Shown here piece by piece: positions 17,893 to 26,541 of a stretch of DNA of 64,000 nt. Under the pieces are notes generated by a model. It searched no databases. It was not told the DNA's origin and saw only the letters and a program-made list of their open reading frames with translations. Position numbers and translations under genes: made by a program. Each line of letters starts with the position of its first letter. Position 1 is the first letter of the stretch. This stretch comes from Pseudomonas lini (GTDB lineage Bacteria > Pseudomonadota > Gammaproteobacteria > Pseudomonadales > Pseudomonadaceae): NCBI RefSeq assembly GCF_001042905.1, contig NZ_JYLB01000002.1, positions 310,001 to 374,000 on the forward strand, written 5' to 3'.

Positions 17893-18960
17893 TTACAACG
17901 TGGAGTCGGCAGCCATCTGCACGTAGCTCGGATCGAAGCGCAGCTTGAGGTTGGTCTTGTCGCCGCTGGTCACGCCATTGGCGAAGGCCATGCCGATGGC
18001 GCTGGTGTCCTTGGCGCCTTCACCCAGCAAGCCGTGCTGAAAGGAGAACTCGGCGACCTTGCGCATGGTTTCCGGCAATTGCTTGCTGGTGGAAAACGCC
18101 AAGGCTTCCTGGGGGGTGGCGAACAGTTTGGTGGTGTCGAGTTGTGCCTGGAAACCCGCCAGGTCGGTGCCCGAAGCTTTGGCCATGTGTTCGAGGGCGG
18201 CTTTGCTGGCGGCGTTTTTCGCGTTCATCAATTCCACCACTTCAAACCAGGCGCCGGTCAGGGCTTTGCCCAGGGCCGGGTTGTCTTTGAGGGTGGCGCT
18301 GTTGACCACCATCATGTCCATGATTTCGCCGGGAACCTGGCTGGAGTTGAAGACTTCGGTCACGCCGGGTTTGGCCTTGATGTCCGAGAGCATCGGGTTC
18401 CAGGTGGTGACGGCGTTGACCTGATCGGTGTTGAAGGCGGCCGAAATGTCGGCGTCGGAGGTGTTGACCACTTTCAGGTCTTTCTCGGTGAGGTCCACCG
18501 AATCGAGTGCCCGGGCCAATAGATAGTGGGACACCGAGAGCTCCACCAGATTGACGTCCATGCCCTTGAGGTCGGCGACTTTCTTGCCTTCGCCTTTGAG
18601 CACGATGCCGTCGTTGCCATTGGAGAAGTCGCTGACGATCAGCGCTGTACTGTCGACGCCACCGGCAGCCGGAATGGTCAGCGCATCCATGTTGGTCATG
18701 GTGCAGCCGTCAAACTGGCCGGCGGTGTATTGGTTGATGGATTCGACGTAATCGTTGAGCTGCACCACATCGATCTTGATGCCGTACTTCTTCGCCCATT
18801 TGTCGACGATGCCTTGGCTGCCGGCATATTCCCAGGGCATCCAGCCGGCATAAATAGTCCAGCAGACGCTGAAATGGTCTTTCTGTGCGGCTTGGGACGA
18901 GACGCTCACGAGGGCTGCAAAAGCAGCGGCGAGCAGGGCGGGTAAACGAAGTCGGGACAT
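17893..18960 (-). CDS. ABC transporter substrate-binding protein, first gene of the guanidine operon
   Basis: A 355-residue periplasmic binding protein of the NrtA/TauA-like class with a Sec signal peptide (about 1-24, ending SSQA). The mature part starts QKDHFSVCWTIYAGWMPWEY; the aromatic cluster could line a cation-binding pocket. GRs such as VNLVELSVSHYLL and ITTWNPMLSDIK-like blocks follow the family. The ATG at 18960 is preceded by a TGGAGAA ribosome site embedded in sequence complementary to the upstream aptamer. Ligand probably guanidine; not shown by sequence alone. Confidence 0.88.
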   Translation of the reverse strand: MSRLRLPALLAAAFAALVSVSSQAAQKDHFSVCWTIYAGWMPWEYAGSQGIVDKWAKKYGIKIDVVQLNDYVESINQYTAGQFDGCTMTNMDALTIPAAGGVDSTALIVSDFSNGNDGIVLKGEGKKVADLKGMDVNLVELSVSHYLLARALDSVDLTEKDLKVVNTSDADISAAFNTDQVNAVTTWNPMLSDIKAKPGVTEVFNSSQVPGEIMDMMVVNSATLKDNPALGKALTGAWFEVVELMNAKNAASKAALEHMAKASGTDLAGFQAQLDTTKLFATPQEALAFSTSKQLPETMRKVAEFSFQHGLLGEGAKDTSAIGMAFANGVTSGDKTNLKLRFDPSYVQMAADSTL

Positions 18961-18967
18961 GGGATGG

Positions 18968-18979
18968 TTCTCCAGTTGA
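18968..18979 (-). promoter_or_regulatory. Ribosome site with complement to the riboswitch aptamer
   Basis: The RNA reads TCAACTGGAG here (minus strand, 18979-18970), containing the GGAG of the ribosome site for the first operon gene. The aptamer carries the exact complement, CTCCAGTTGA, at 19063-19054. A ten-base match between aptamer and Shine-Dalgarno region suggests a translational switch. Confidence 0.6.
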
Positions 18980-19021
18980 TCAAGGGCGGACAGGAAGGCA
19001 GCGGCACCGCGAACGGTGGCT

Positions 19022-19115
19022 TGTCTCCCGGGCTTTTGTCCCGCCGTGTAACCTCAACTGGAGGTCGCCAACTCTCGGACCAGCCACTCGCCTAAGCGAG
19101 CCGGAACCCTAGTCA
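19022..19115 (-). ncRNA. Guanidine-I (ykkC) riboswitch
   Basis: On the minus strand the leader shows the ykkC consensus in order: CTAGGGTTCCG (19112-19102), GGTCCGAGAG (19081-19072), and ACAAAAGCCCGGGAGA (19039-19024). Spacing fits the class. It lies about 60 bases upstream of the binding-protein start and should switch the operon on when guanidine is bound. A hairpin, ACCTC-CAGTT-GAGGT, sits within the aptamer and contains the sequence complementary to the ribosome site. No T-run follows, so control is probably translational. Confidence 0.92.
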
Positions 19116-19406
19116 GCCATTGCAAATTGTGGTGCCGCGAACCTGTGATGACTCCTGCACGCCTTTGGTTAAGCGAGAGCCGTGCCAAGTCGGCTTGAGC
19201 CCTCTAGCTTGGGCATCGAGGAAAAGGGGAGGGATAAACAAGCGGCATGCCCTGCCTTGTCATGGTGCGTTGGCGTATGTCTATGCACCGTAGATGGACG
19301 CAGTGGCCGCTGATCTGAAGGCCGACGCTGTCTGGCACTCGGTACCGGTTTGAAAGTCAAAACAGGTGTCAGTCGACTGCTGTTGCAGGTCTTCCAGGAG
19401 GCCTTC
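19116..19406. other. Divergent intergenic region
   Basis: This stretch between the riboswitch and the first lipoprotein gene should hold the promoters of both the guanidine operon and the lipoprotein genes. No ORF, hairpin or repeat was convincing. Confidence 0.4.
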
Positions 19407-19646
19407 ATGCTCTGTCAAAAAATGCTCCGTCGCATACTGTTCAGTGTGTTTATCGGTTTGGGCCTGTCTGGCTGTTATTACTACGCAGGCTCTGGCGATT
19501 TCTATCCGACACCTTATTACTACCCCGGTTATTACTACTCACCTTACTACTATGGCGGCCCGCGGTTTTACGGGGGTTATCGTTACTATTATTTCAGTGG
19601 TCCCCGTCATCATCATCGCGGTGGACACCCTCGCGGGCACCGCTGA
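19407..19646 (+). CDS. Tyr-rich small lipoprotein (copy 1)
   Basis: A 79-residue protein with a lipoprotein signal (ILFSVFIGLGLSGC; lipobox Cys at about 22). The mature part is very rich in Tyr, Gly and Pro (PTPYYYPGYYYSPYYYGG) and has a His/Arg-rich tail. ATG 19407 was chosen because AGGAGG (19396-19401) precedes it and because the second copy starts with the same sequence. It is probably anchored in a membrane. Function unknown. Confidence 0.8.
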   Translation: MLCQKMLRRILFSVFIGLGLSGCYYYAGSGDFYPTPYYYPGYYYSPYYYGGPRFYGGYRYYYFSGPRHHHRGGHPRGHR

Positions 19647-19660
19647 TCAGCTCATGAATA

Positions 19661-19696
19661 CAACGGCGCGTCCGGCTTTCGGATGCGCCGTTTTCT
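19661..19696 (+). terminator. Rho-independent terminator after lipoprotein copy 1
   Basis: The stem AACGGCGC (19662-19669) pairs with GCGCCGTT (19685-19692); an inner TCCG/CGGA extends it. A TTTT run follows. It separates the two lipoprotein genes into different transcripts. Confidence 0.8.
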
Positions 19697-19858
19697 TATG
19701 AGCTGGATGAAAAACCTTTCATCGGCTACTTGTTTCAACGTGTTGCAGGGACGCACCAGATTCCGATTTCACTGTCTGATATTTCGACAGTCGCCGAACC
19801 ATTGACTGTCGCCTGCCAGCGTCGCTGGTGTGGCTCACCCGCGGTCCAGGAGGCCGCC

Positions 19859-20362
19859 ATGCTCTGTCAAAAAAAGCTCCGCCAAATTCTGCTGATTGTT
19901 TTATCGGGATTGTCTCTTGGTGCGTGCGTGCCCTATTCCGATGGAGGATCGAGCTACTACCGTTCCGATGTCTACACGTCCCCAGCGCCGTATTACTCCG
20001 GTGGCGGGTCTTATTACTCCGACGGCCGTTACTACTCGGCCCCGCGCAGGTATTACTCACCGCCTGCACGGTATTACCAGCCAACGCCGCGTTATTACCA
20101 CCAGCCGCGGGTTTATCAATCGGCACCACGCTATTACCAGCCGGCGCCACGAGCAGACTACCGGGGCTATCAGAATCGTGGATGGGACCGTCATGACCGT
20201 CGTGATCGTGGCGGCTGGGATGGCCGTCACCGGGGCGGCTGGGACGGCCGGAACCGAGGCGGCCGGGACAATGACTATCGAGGCCACAATAGGTCGGATA
20301 ATCGGGGCGGTCGGGGCGATCACCGTGATGGCGATCGGGATGGCCGACGCAACCACCGGTAA
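19859..20362 (+). CDS. Tyr-rich lipoprotein with Arg-Gly-Asp-rich tail (copy 2)
   Basis: A 167-residue paralogue of copy 1. The ribosome site, start and signal are nearly identical (AGGAGG, then MLCQKKLRQILLIVLSGLSLGAC; lipobox LGAC). A Tyr-rich repetitive region of the type YYxPxPRYYxPxxR covers about 35-105. The remainder is a low-complexity tail of RGGWDGRH-like repeats, strongly charged. The tail is absent from copy 1. It is likely disordered and exposed in the envelope; function unknown. Confidence 0.8.
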   Translation: MLCQKKLRQILLIVLSGLSLGACVPYSDGGSSYYRSDVYTSPAPYYSGGGSYYSDGRYYSAPRRYYSPPARYYQPTPRYYHQPRVYQSAPRYYQPAPRADYRGYQNRGWDRHDRRDRGGWDGRHRGGWDGRNRGGRDNDYRGHNRSDNRGGRGDHRDGDRDGRRNHR

Positions 20363-20373
20363 ACCACTCAATA

Positions 20374-20404
20374 AAAAGCGGCGCATGAAGCGCCGCTTTT
20401 TTTG
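20374..20404. terminator. Bidirectional terminator between convergent genes
   Basis: The stem AAAAGCGGCGC (20374-20384) pairs with GCGCCGCTTTT (20390-20400) and is followed by more T. It serves the lipoprotein gene and the convergent acyl-CoA hydrolase gene. Confidence 0.88.
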
Positions 20405-20414
20405 TGCCTGATTT

Positions 20415-21527
20415 TTAGTATTCCGAGAGATCAGCCAGAGGATGCCGGCCTTCCCAGACCTTATGGAAATGCGCCTCCACCGTCGCCTCCGGCACAGTGT
20501 TGATGTCCGGCCAGTGCCAACGAGGTTTCTGGTCCTTGTCGATCAACCGCGCTCGCACGCCTTCGCTGAACTCTGGATGACGGCAGCAGTTGAGGCTGAT
20601 GGTGTATTCCATCTGAAAGACTTGAGCCAACGATAGATGCCGGGCGCGAACGATCTGTTCCCACACCAGATGAGCGGTCAGGGGCGAGCCTTCAGTCATG
20701 GTCTTGGCGGCACGAGCGAGCAGCGGGTCGGAATCATCACGCAGTGCACTGATGGCCTTCCAGGCGCATCGAACGTCGCTGACATCCAACAGTTCGTCGA
20801 TCTGCTCGCGTCGAGGCAGCCACTGCGCTTCGGGCATCTGCGCAATCGCTTCCTGCTGCAAGGCCTTGAGCAGGCTGTTGAGCTGCATGGCTGTCTGTTC
20901 CTGCCAGTTCAATTGCAGCAAACCTTCGAGCAGCTCATGCTGTTGATCATCGCGCAGGAAGCGGTCGGCGAGGTCCAGATCGATCGCATCACGACCGTTC
21001 ATCTGGGCGCCGGTCAGGCCGAGAAACAATCCGAGCTTGCCGGGCAACCGCGACAGAAACCAACTGGCGCCGACATCCGGGTACAAGCCGATGCCGATCT
21101 CCGGCATCGCCAACCGGCTGCTCGGCGTGACAATCCGAATGCTCGCCCCTTGCAGCAGCCCCATGCCGCCGCCCAGCACGTAACCATGCCCCCAGCAGAT
21201 CAGCGGTTTGGGGTAGGTGTGCAGGTTGAAGTCGAGGCGATATTCTGCCGCAAAGAAGTGTGCAGCCAAGGGCGGCACTTCGCCGGGATGGTCGCGACAC
21301 GCCTCCACCAGGCTGCGTACTTCGCCACCGGCGCAAAAAGCCTTGGCGCCATTGCCGCGCAGCAGCACGCAAACGATCTGTGGCTCCTTGGCCCAGGCGT
21401 CCAGTTGATCGCGCAGGGCGTTGATCATCGGCAAGGAGAGGGCGTTGAGGGATTTTTCGGCATCCAGGCTGGCGATGCCGATGCGTGCGCCGTCGGTGCC
21501 GGTGAGTTCTTCGAAGTGCAGATTCAT
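20415..21527 (-). CDS. 3-hydroxyisobutyryl-CoA hydrolase-like enoyl-CoA hydratase family protein
   Basis: A 370-residue crotonase-fold protein, longer than typical enoyl-CoA hydratases (about 260) and matching the hydrolase subgroup that removes CoA from 3-hydroxyisobutyryl-CoA in valine breakdown. Features are CAGGEVRSL (oxyanion hole), GYVLGGGMGLLQGASIRI, and MPEIGIGLYPDVGASWFLSRLPG with the catalytic Glu and Asp. No other valine genes adjoin it, so substrate is uncertain. Confidence 0.85.
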   Translation of the reverse strand: MNLHFEELTGTDGARIGIASLDAEKSLNALSLPMINALRDQLDAWAKEPQIVCVLLRGNGAKAFCAGGEVRSLVEACRDHPGEVPPLAAHFFAAEYRLDFNLHTYPKPLICWGHGYVLGGGMGLLQGASIRIVTPSSRLAMPEIGIGLYPDVGASWFLSRLPGKLGLFLGLTGAQMNGRDAIDLDLADRFLRDDQQHELLEGLLQLNWQEQTAMQLNSLLKALQQEAIAQMPEAQWLPRREQIDELLDVSDVRCAWKAISALRDDSDPLLARAAKTMTEGSPLTAHLVWEQIVRARHLSLAQVFQMEYTISLNCCRHPEFSEGVRARLIDKDQKPRWHWPDINTVPEATVEAHFHKVWEGRHPLADLSEY

Positions 21528-21659
21528 CGTGACCTCGATCGGGAATTTGAGCGTTCAGTATGATCGCTCTATAGGAAAGTGCCGGATCTGCGTCAGATCA
21601 ATTGACAAGCGTGATGGGCTTTCCTAGGGTTCGCCCCATTGTTTTTGCCGGATGTAACC

Positions 21660-22352
21660 ATGACTGCTGACGACCGTATCAAACTCGAACCGAGCTGGAA
21701 GGAGGCACTGCGTGCCGAATTCGACCAGCCTTACATGGCAGAGTTGCGCACATTCCTGCAACAGGAACGCGCGGCGGGCAAAGAGATCTATCCACCCGGA
21801 CCGATGATCTTCAACGCGCTAAATTCAACGCCGCTGGACAAGGTCAAAGTGGTCATTTTAGGTCAAGACCCTTACCACGGCCCGGGTCAGGCCCATGGGT
21901 TGTGCTTCTCGGTGCAACCGGGCGTGCCGGCACCGCCGTCGCTGGTGAACATTTATAAAGAGTTGAAGCGCGACCTGAACATCGACATTCCCAACCATGG
22001 CTACCTGCAGAGTTGGGCAGAGCAGGGCGTGTTGATGCTCAATACCACCATGACCGTGGAGCGCGCGAATGCCAACGCCCATGCGGGCAAGGGCTGGCAA
22101 TATTTTACCGACCGGATTATCGAAGTGGTCAGCGAGCACCAGCCACATCTGGTGTTCCTGCTGTGGGGCGCGCATGCCCAGAGCAAGCAGAAACTCATCG
22201 ATGCCACCAAACACCTGGTGCTGACCTCGGTCCACCCGTCGCCGCTGTCCGCCTATCGCGGTTTCCTCGGATGCGGGCACTTCAGCCGGGCGAACAAGTT
22301 TCTGGAGCAGAATGGCGAGATGCCGATCGAGTGGCGATTGCCGTCGGTCTGA
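21660..22352 (+). CDS. ung: Uracil-DNA glycosylase
   Basis: Removes uracil from DNA. The 230-residue family 1 enzyme shows the water-activating loop GQDPYHG (catalytic Asp 70), FLLWGAHAQ, and the DNA intercalation loop [10 protein letters not shown]. The ATG at 21660 fits the usual N-terminus (MTADDRIKL); a TTG further upstream would add seven residues without a better ribosome site. It diverges from the acyl-CoA hydrolase gene. Confidence 0.96.
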   Translation: MTADDRIKLEPSWKEALRAEFDQPYMAELRTFLQQERAAGKEIYPPGPMIFNALNSTPLDKVKVVILGQDPYHGPGQAHGLCFSVQPGVPAPPSLVNIYKELKRDLNIDIPNHGYLQSWAEQGVLMLNTTMTVERANANAHAGKGWQYFTDRIIEVVSEHQPHLVFLLWGAHAQSKQKLIDATKHLVLTSVHPSPLSAYRGFLGCGHFSRANKFLEQNGEMPIEWRLPSV

Positions 22353-22374
22353 TGTGTTGACCTGGAGGCCCCCA

Positions 22375-22436
22375 TCGCGGGCAAGCCCGCTCCCACAAGG
22401 ACTACGCGGACCTTGTGGGAGCGGGCTTGCCCGCGA
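22375..22436. repeat. REP doublet with perfect arms
   Basis: Two perfectly inverted 26-base arms (22375-22400 and 22411-22436; core GGGCAAGCCCGCTCCCACAA) surround a 10-base centre between ung and the convergent AbrB-like gene. The long hairpin could also act as a transcription barrier for both genes. Confidence 0.9.
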
Positions 22437-22454
22437 TAAAAGCGACTCGGTCTA

Positions 22455-23501
22455 TCAGGGAGAATCCGGCTCCCGGTTCCAATACCGAAACAACGGTTCC
22501 GCCAGAAACAATACAAACAACAACCGCATCACCTGCATCGCCGTCACCAACGGTACCGACAATTGCAGGGTTTCCGCCGTCAAACTCATCTCGGCAATCC
22601 CGCCGGGCATCATGCCCAGCGTCAGCGAACGCAGATCCAGATGGGTCAGCGCGCTCAAACCCAATGCCGCCAAAGTTGCGATCAACATGGTCAACACTGT
22701 GCCGAGCAGGGTTCGGCCCATGAACGACGGTGCCCGCCGGAAGAACTGCCGATTGAAGTGACACCCCAACCCGCTGCCAATCAACCATTGGCCAATCTGA
22801 CTGCCGCCGTTGGGCAGACCGATGTGCAGGTCCCAAGCAATGCTCACCGTCGCAGTCACCAGCAACGGTCCGAACAGCCAGGGATTGGGTTGTCGCAGCC
22901 GCTCCCAGATCCAGGCGGCAAGGGCGCCCGCCGGGAACAGAATGGCCAGCCACCACCAGTTGACGGTCGTTGGATGCAAGACCGGCGCACCGTCGCCCAA
23001 CAGATACTTGAACGCCGCCGGCACACACAGCACCACCACCAGTACCCGCAAACTCTGCCCCGCCGCGACACGACTGAGCACCGCACCGTTGCGGGCGCCG
23101 AGGTTGACCATCTCCCCGGAGCCGCCGGGCATGCTGGAAAAGAATGCGGTGGCGCGATCTTCCCCGGTGCGCCGCATCAACCAGACCCCCACCACGGCGG
23201 AAAGACTGGTAACCAGCGCACCGAAGAAGATCAAACCGAAGTGGCTCAGCACCTGCTCCATCACCACTGGGGTGAAGTGCAGGCCGATGCCGATGCCGAC
23301 AACCCACTGGCCGCACTTGCGGCCGCCAGGGATTTCCGCCAATTGCCAGGGAGTCAGGCAGCGCACCAGGATGATCGCCAGCAACGAGCCGACCATCCAT
23401 GGCAGTGGCCAGCCGATCTGGCTGGCGAGGTAACCGCCCAGCAGACCGACCAGCGGTGTTCCCCACCAGCTTTTGAAGGGGGTCCTGTCAGACATCGGCA
23501 A
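22455..23501 (-). CDS. AbrB-family membrane transporter
   Basis: A 348-residue integral membrane protein with about ten helices in two similar halves. Each half has the family's glycine-rich MPGG motif (SSMPGGSGEMVNLG near 120; LGMMPGGIAEMSLT near 300). It was once labelled ammonia monooxygenase-like; its true role is probably transport. It overlaps the tctA stop by 14 bases, so it is co-translated with the tricarboxylate system, implying a linked function such as an alternative carboxylate permease. Confidence 0.85.
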   Translation of the reverse strand: MPMSDRTPFKSWWGTPLVGLLGGYLASQIGWPLPWMVGSLLAIILVRCLTPWQLAEIPGGRKCGQWVVGIGIGLHFTPVVMEQVLSHFGLIFFGALVTSLSAVVGVWLMRRTGEDRATAFFSSMPGGSGEMVNLGARNGAVLSRVAAGQSLRVLVVVLCVPAAFKYLLGDGAPVLHPTTVNWWWLAILFPAGALAAWIWERLRQPNPWLFGPLLVTATVSIAWDLHIGLPNGGSQIGQWLIGSGLGCHFNRQFFRRAPSFMGRTLLGTVLTMLIATLAALGLSALTHLDLRSLTLGMMPGGIAEMSLTAETLQLSVPLVTAMQVMRLLFVLFLAEPLFRYWNREPDSP

Positions 23502-25002
23502 TAACGCGCCGGGCGACCGAACGCTTGCGCCAGATCCGCAGGATCGGCACCAACAGCATGATCACAATCAACCCCCAGACGGCGAGAGTGATCGGACTCG
23601 ACCAGAGGATTTCCAGCGCGCCGTTGGAAATCGACAGGGCGCGGCGCAGATTCTGTTCCATCAACCCTCCGAGAATGAAGCCCAGCAGCACTGGCGACAA
23701 CGGGAAGTCTAGCTTGCGCAGGATGTAGCCGAAGATGCCGATGCCGATCATCAGGAACAGGTCGAAGGTGGTCGCGTGTACCGCAAAGACGCCGATGGCG
23801 GTGATGATCGCAATCATCGGCACCAGCGCCCAGTTCGGCACGGCGAGGATGCGGGTGAAGATGCGGATCATCGGAATGTTGAGGATCACCAGCATGATGT
23901 TGGCGACGAACAACGAAGCAATCAGGCCCCAGACGATGTCCGGTTGCTGTTGGAACAGCAGCGGGCCCGGCGTGATGTTGTACAGCGACAGTGCGCCGAT
24001 CATCACCGCCGTCGTGCCCGAACCTGGCACACCGAGCGTCAACATCGGCACCAGCGCGCCGCAGGCTTCAGCGCCGATAGCGGTTTCCGGGGCGGCGAGA
24101 CCACGTTTGTCGCCTTGACCGAATTTGCCGCTAGGGCCGGCAATGCGTTTCTCGGTCATGTAGGCCACGGCGCTGGCCAGCGTCGCGCCGGCACCGGGCA
24201 GCACGCCCATGATGAAACCGAGCACACCGCAACGCATGTTCACCCAGAACACCGAGGCGGCTTCCTTGAAGTTGAACATCATGCGACCGGTGGCTTTGAA
24301 CGCTTCCTGACCGCGGTGGGTTTTTTCCAGCAGCAGAAGGATTTCACTGATGGAGAACAGACCCAGTACCAGCACCACAAACTGAATACCGTCAGTGAGG
24401 TGGATGTTGTCACCGGTGAATCGATAGACGCCGCTATTGGCATCAATGCCGACGGTCGACAGGAACAGGCCGATCAGCGCGGCGATAAAGGTCTTCAGTG
24501 GTCGATCGCCGGCCATGCCGCCGAGGCAGACAATCGCGAACACCATCAGCACGAAGTATTCCGCGGGACCGAAGGCAATCGCCCATTTCGCCAGAATCGG
24601 TGCAAACACCACCATCCCGCAGGTCGCGATGAAGGCGCCGATGAACGAGCTCCAGGCCGACAGCGAAAGTGCAACCCCCGCCATGCCTTGACGCGCCATC
24701 GGGTAGCCATCGAGGGTGGTCATCACGGTGGAGGCTTCCCCCGGAATGTTCAGCAGGATCGAACTGATCCGGCCGCCGTACTCACAACCCAGATAGACCG
24801 CTGCCAGCAGGATCAACGCCGACTCCGGTGGCAGGCCCAGGGCGAACGCGATGGGGATCAGCAGCGCCACGCCGTTGATCGGGCCCAGACCCGGCAACAG
24901 CCCGACGACGGTGCCGATCAGTGTGCCACTGAGTGCGGTCACCAGGTTGTATGGCGTTAATGCGACGCCGAAGCCGTGACTCAAATAACCAAGCGTATCC
25001 AT
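23488..25002 (-). CDS. tctA: Tripartite tricarboxylate transporter large membrane subunit
   Basis: A 504-residue permease with about twelve helices and the TctA signatures GLLPGLGPINGVALL and GVLPGAGATLASAVAYM. With TctB and the periplasmic binder TctC it imports citrate-like tricarboxylates using the ion gradient. ATG 25002 (MDTLGYLSHGFG) has a GGAGAAC site and matches the family; a longer upstream frame overlaps tctB and is not credible. Confidence 0.94.
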   Translation of the reverse strand: MDTLGYLSHGFGVALTPYNLVTALSGTLIGTVVGLLPGLGPINGVALLIPIAFALGLPPESALILLAAVYLGCEYGGRISSILLNIPGEASTVMTTLDGYPMARQGMAGVALSLSAWSSFIGAFIATCGMVVFAPILAKWAIAFGPAEYFVLMVFAIVCLGGMAGDRPLKTFIAALIGLFLSTVGIDANSGVYRFTGDNIHLTDGIQFVVLVLGLFSISEILLLLEKTHRGQEAFKATGRMMFNFKEAASVFWVNMRCGVLGFIMGVLPGAGATLASAVAYMTEKRIAGPSGKFGQGDKRGLAAPETAIGAEACGALVPMLTLGVPGSGTTAVMIGALSLYNITPGPLLFQQQPDIVWGLIASLFVANIMLVILNIPMIRIFTRILAVPNWALVPMIAIITAIGVFAVHATTFDLFLMIGIGIFGYILRKLDFPLSPVLLGFILGGLMEQNLRRALSISNGALEILWSSPITLAVWGLIVIMLLVPILRIWRKRSVARRVIADV

Positions 25003-25003
25003 A

Positions 25004-25462
25004 TCAGTTCTCCAGAACGTCAAGCAGGCCCAAAGGCAGCGGGACGTCCATGACTTTGTCGAACAGCAGGTACAGGCCGACACTCATCAGGCTGATGATC
25101 ACCGCGCTCGGCAACCATCGTCCGCCGTACAGACGCGCCATCGGAATGCCGATCAAGATGCTGCTGAGGATGAAGCCCAAGGGTTCGAACAGGCCGGCGA
25201 AGATCAGCAGCAACAGCACGCAAAGGCCAATCTTGTGCAGGGTTTCGCGATCCATCGGTGGATCGTCAGTCGTGTGGATGATCGGCGACGGGCGAAACAC
25301 CATGTAAGCCAGCCCCAGCCCCATCAGGCCCAACATCAACAACGGGAAGGCGCGGGGACCGATGGGTTCATAGGAAAACGGAGCCTGATAGGGCCAGGCC
25401 ATCAGTATCAGGCTGATACAGGCCAGCAACAGCACCGAAGCAAAAATGCGTTGTATGAGCAT
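25004..25462 (-). CDS. tctB: Tripartite tricarboxylate transporter small membrane subunit
   Basis: A 152-residue protein with four hydrophobic helices in the TctB pattern (LLLACISLILMAWPY; AFPLLMLGLMGLGLAYM). ATG 25462 was chosen because AGGAG (complement at 25469-25473) precedes it by 6 bases. The stop lies one base before the tctA start. Confidence 0.9.
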   Translation of the reverse strand: MLIQRIFASVLLLACISLILMAWPYQAPFSYEPIGPRAFPLLMLGLMGLGLAYMVFRPSPIIHTTDDPPMDRETLHKIGLCVLLLLIFAGLFEPLGFILSSILIGIPMARLYGGRWLPSAVIISLMSVGLYLLFDKVMDVPLPLGLLDVLEN

Positions 25463-25520
25463 GAGGAACTCCTGGGCCACGACCCCGAGAACCGGGGTCG
25501 TGGCCGCTAGACAGAGGCGA

Positions 25521-26498
25521 TCACTGGATCAGGCCGAACTCTTTGGCCAGCACTTTGTAGTCCGCGACCTGCTTCTTCACGTAGGTGTCCAGCTCCGGGC
25601 CGGTCATGGCGAACGGGAACAGTTCACGCTGATCGCGCAGCTTGGCGAAATCCTCGGAGGCCAGCAGTTTGTCGAAGGCGTTTTTCCACCAGGCGTAGTC
25701 TTCGTCGCTGACTTTTGGCCCAAGGTAGAAACCGCGAACCACTGGCCAGACGATGTCGTAACCTTGCTCTTTAGCGGTCGGAATCTCTTTCATTTCCGGC
25801 TCGTCCAGACGCTTCTCGGAGAACACCGCGAGAAGGCGCATGTCCCCACTCTGGATGTGTGGCATGGAGTCGGAGATGTCGGTGCTGCCGACCTGGATGT
25901 GGCCACCGAGCAGGGCAGTGGCAATTTCACCACCGCCTTCGAGGGCGACATAACGCAGGTCGCGCGGGTTGATCCCGGCCGCCTTGGCGATCAGTGCGGT
26001 CTGCATCCAGTCCTGGCTGCCGACGGTGCCGCCGGAACCGATCACTACTTTGCTTGGATCTTTCTTCAGCGCCTGAACCAGGTCGTCCAGGGTCTTGTAA
26101 GGCGAGTCGCTTTTCACCGCGATGGCGCCATAACTGGTGCCGACGGCGGCGAGCCAACGAACGTTGGTTTCATCGAAACGACCGAACTTGCCTTGCGCCA
26201 GGTTCAGCAGCGAACCGCTGGACCACGCCACCAGCGTGCCGGCATCGGCCGGACGCTGAGCAACCACCGCGTTGTACGCCACCGCGCCGACACCGCCGGG
26301 CATGTAGGTCACGCGCATCGGTTTGGTCAGCAGTTTTTCGTTTACCAACGCGCTTTGCGCCAGTTTGCAGGTCAGGTCGAAACCGCCGCCTGGCGACGCC
26401 GGAGCGATACATTCCGGGCGTTTGGGTTCGGCCATCAATTGGCCGGCAAACAGTACACAGCTGGCGGCTAGAGCAACTTTACGCAGTGATAAGTTCAT
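25521..26498 (-). CDS. tctC: Tricarboxylate-binding periplasmic protein
   Basis: A 325-residue Bug/TctC receptor with a signal peptide (about 1-24, ending QLMA). The ligand-binding loop reads PASPGGGFDLTCK and later motifs (GGTVGSQDW; TDISDSMPHIQSG) fit TctC. It captures citrate or related acids and hands them to TctAB. ATG 26498 with GGAGAC site was preferred over the in-frame start 6 codons upstream. Confidence 0.92.
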   Translation of the reverse strand: MNLSLRKVALAASCVLFAGQLMAEPKRPECIAPASPGGGFDLTCKLAQSALVNEKLLTKPMRVTYMPGGVGAVAYNAVVAQRPADAGTLVAWSSGSLLNLAQGKFGRFDETNVRWLAAVGTSYGAIAVKSDSPYKTLDDLVQALKKDPSKVVIGSGGTVGSQDWMQTALIAKAAGINPRDLRYVALEGGGEIATALLGGHIQVGSTDISDSMPHIQSGDMRLLAVFSEKRLDEPEMKEIPTAKEQGYDIVWPVVRGFYLGPKVSDEDYAWWKNAFDKLLASEDFAKLRDQRELFPFAMTGPELDTYVKKQVADYKVLAKEFGLIQ

Positions 26499-26541
26499 TT
26501 GAGTCTCCACGGGCATTCATTATTGTTATTGAACGTGATGT

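Noticed and set aside
23776..24960. A 394-codon plus-strand frame opposite tctA
   Set aside because: Antisense shadow of a conserved transporter.
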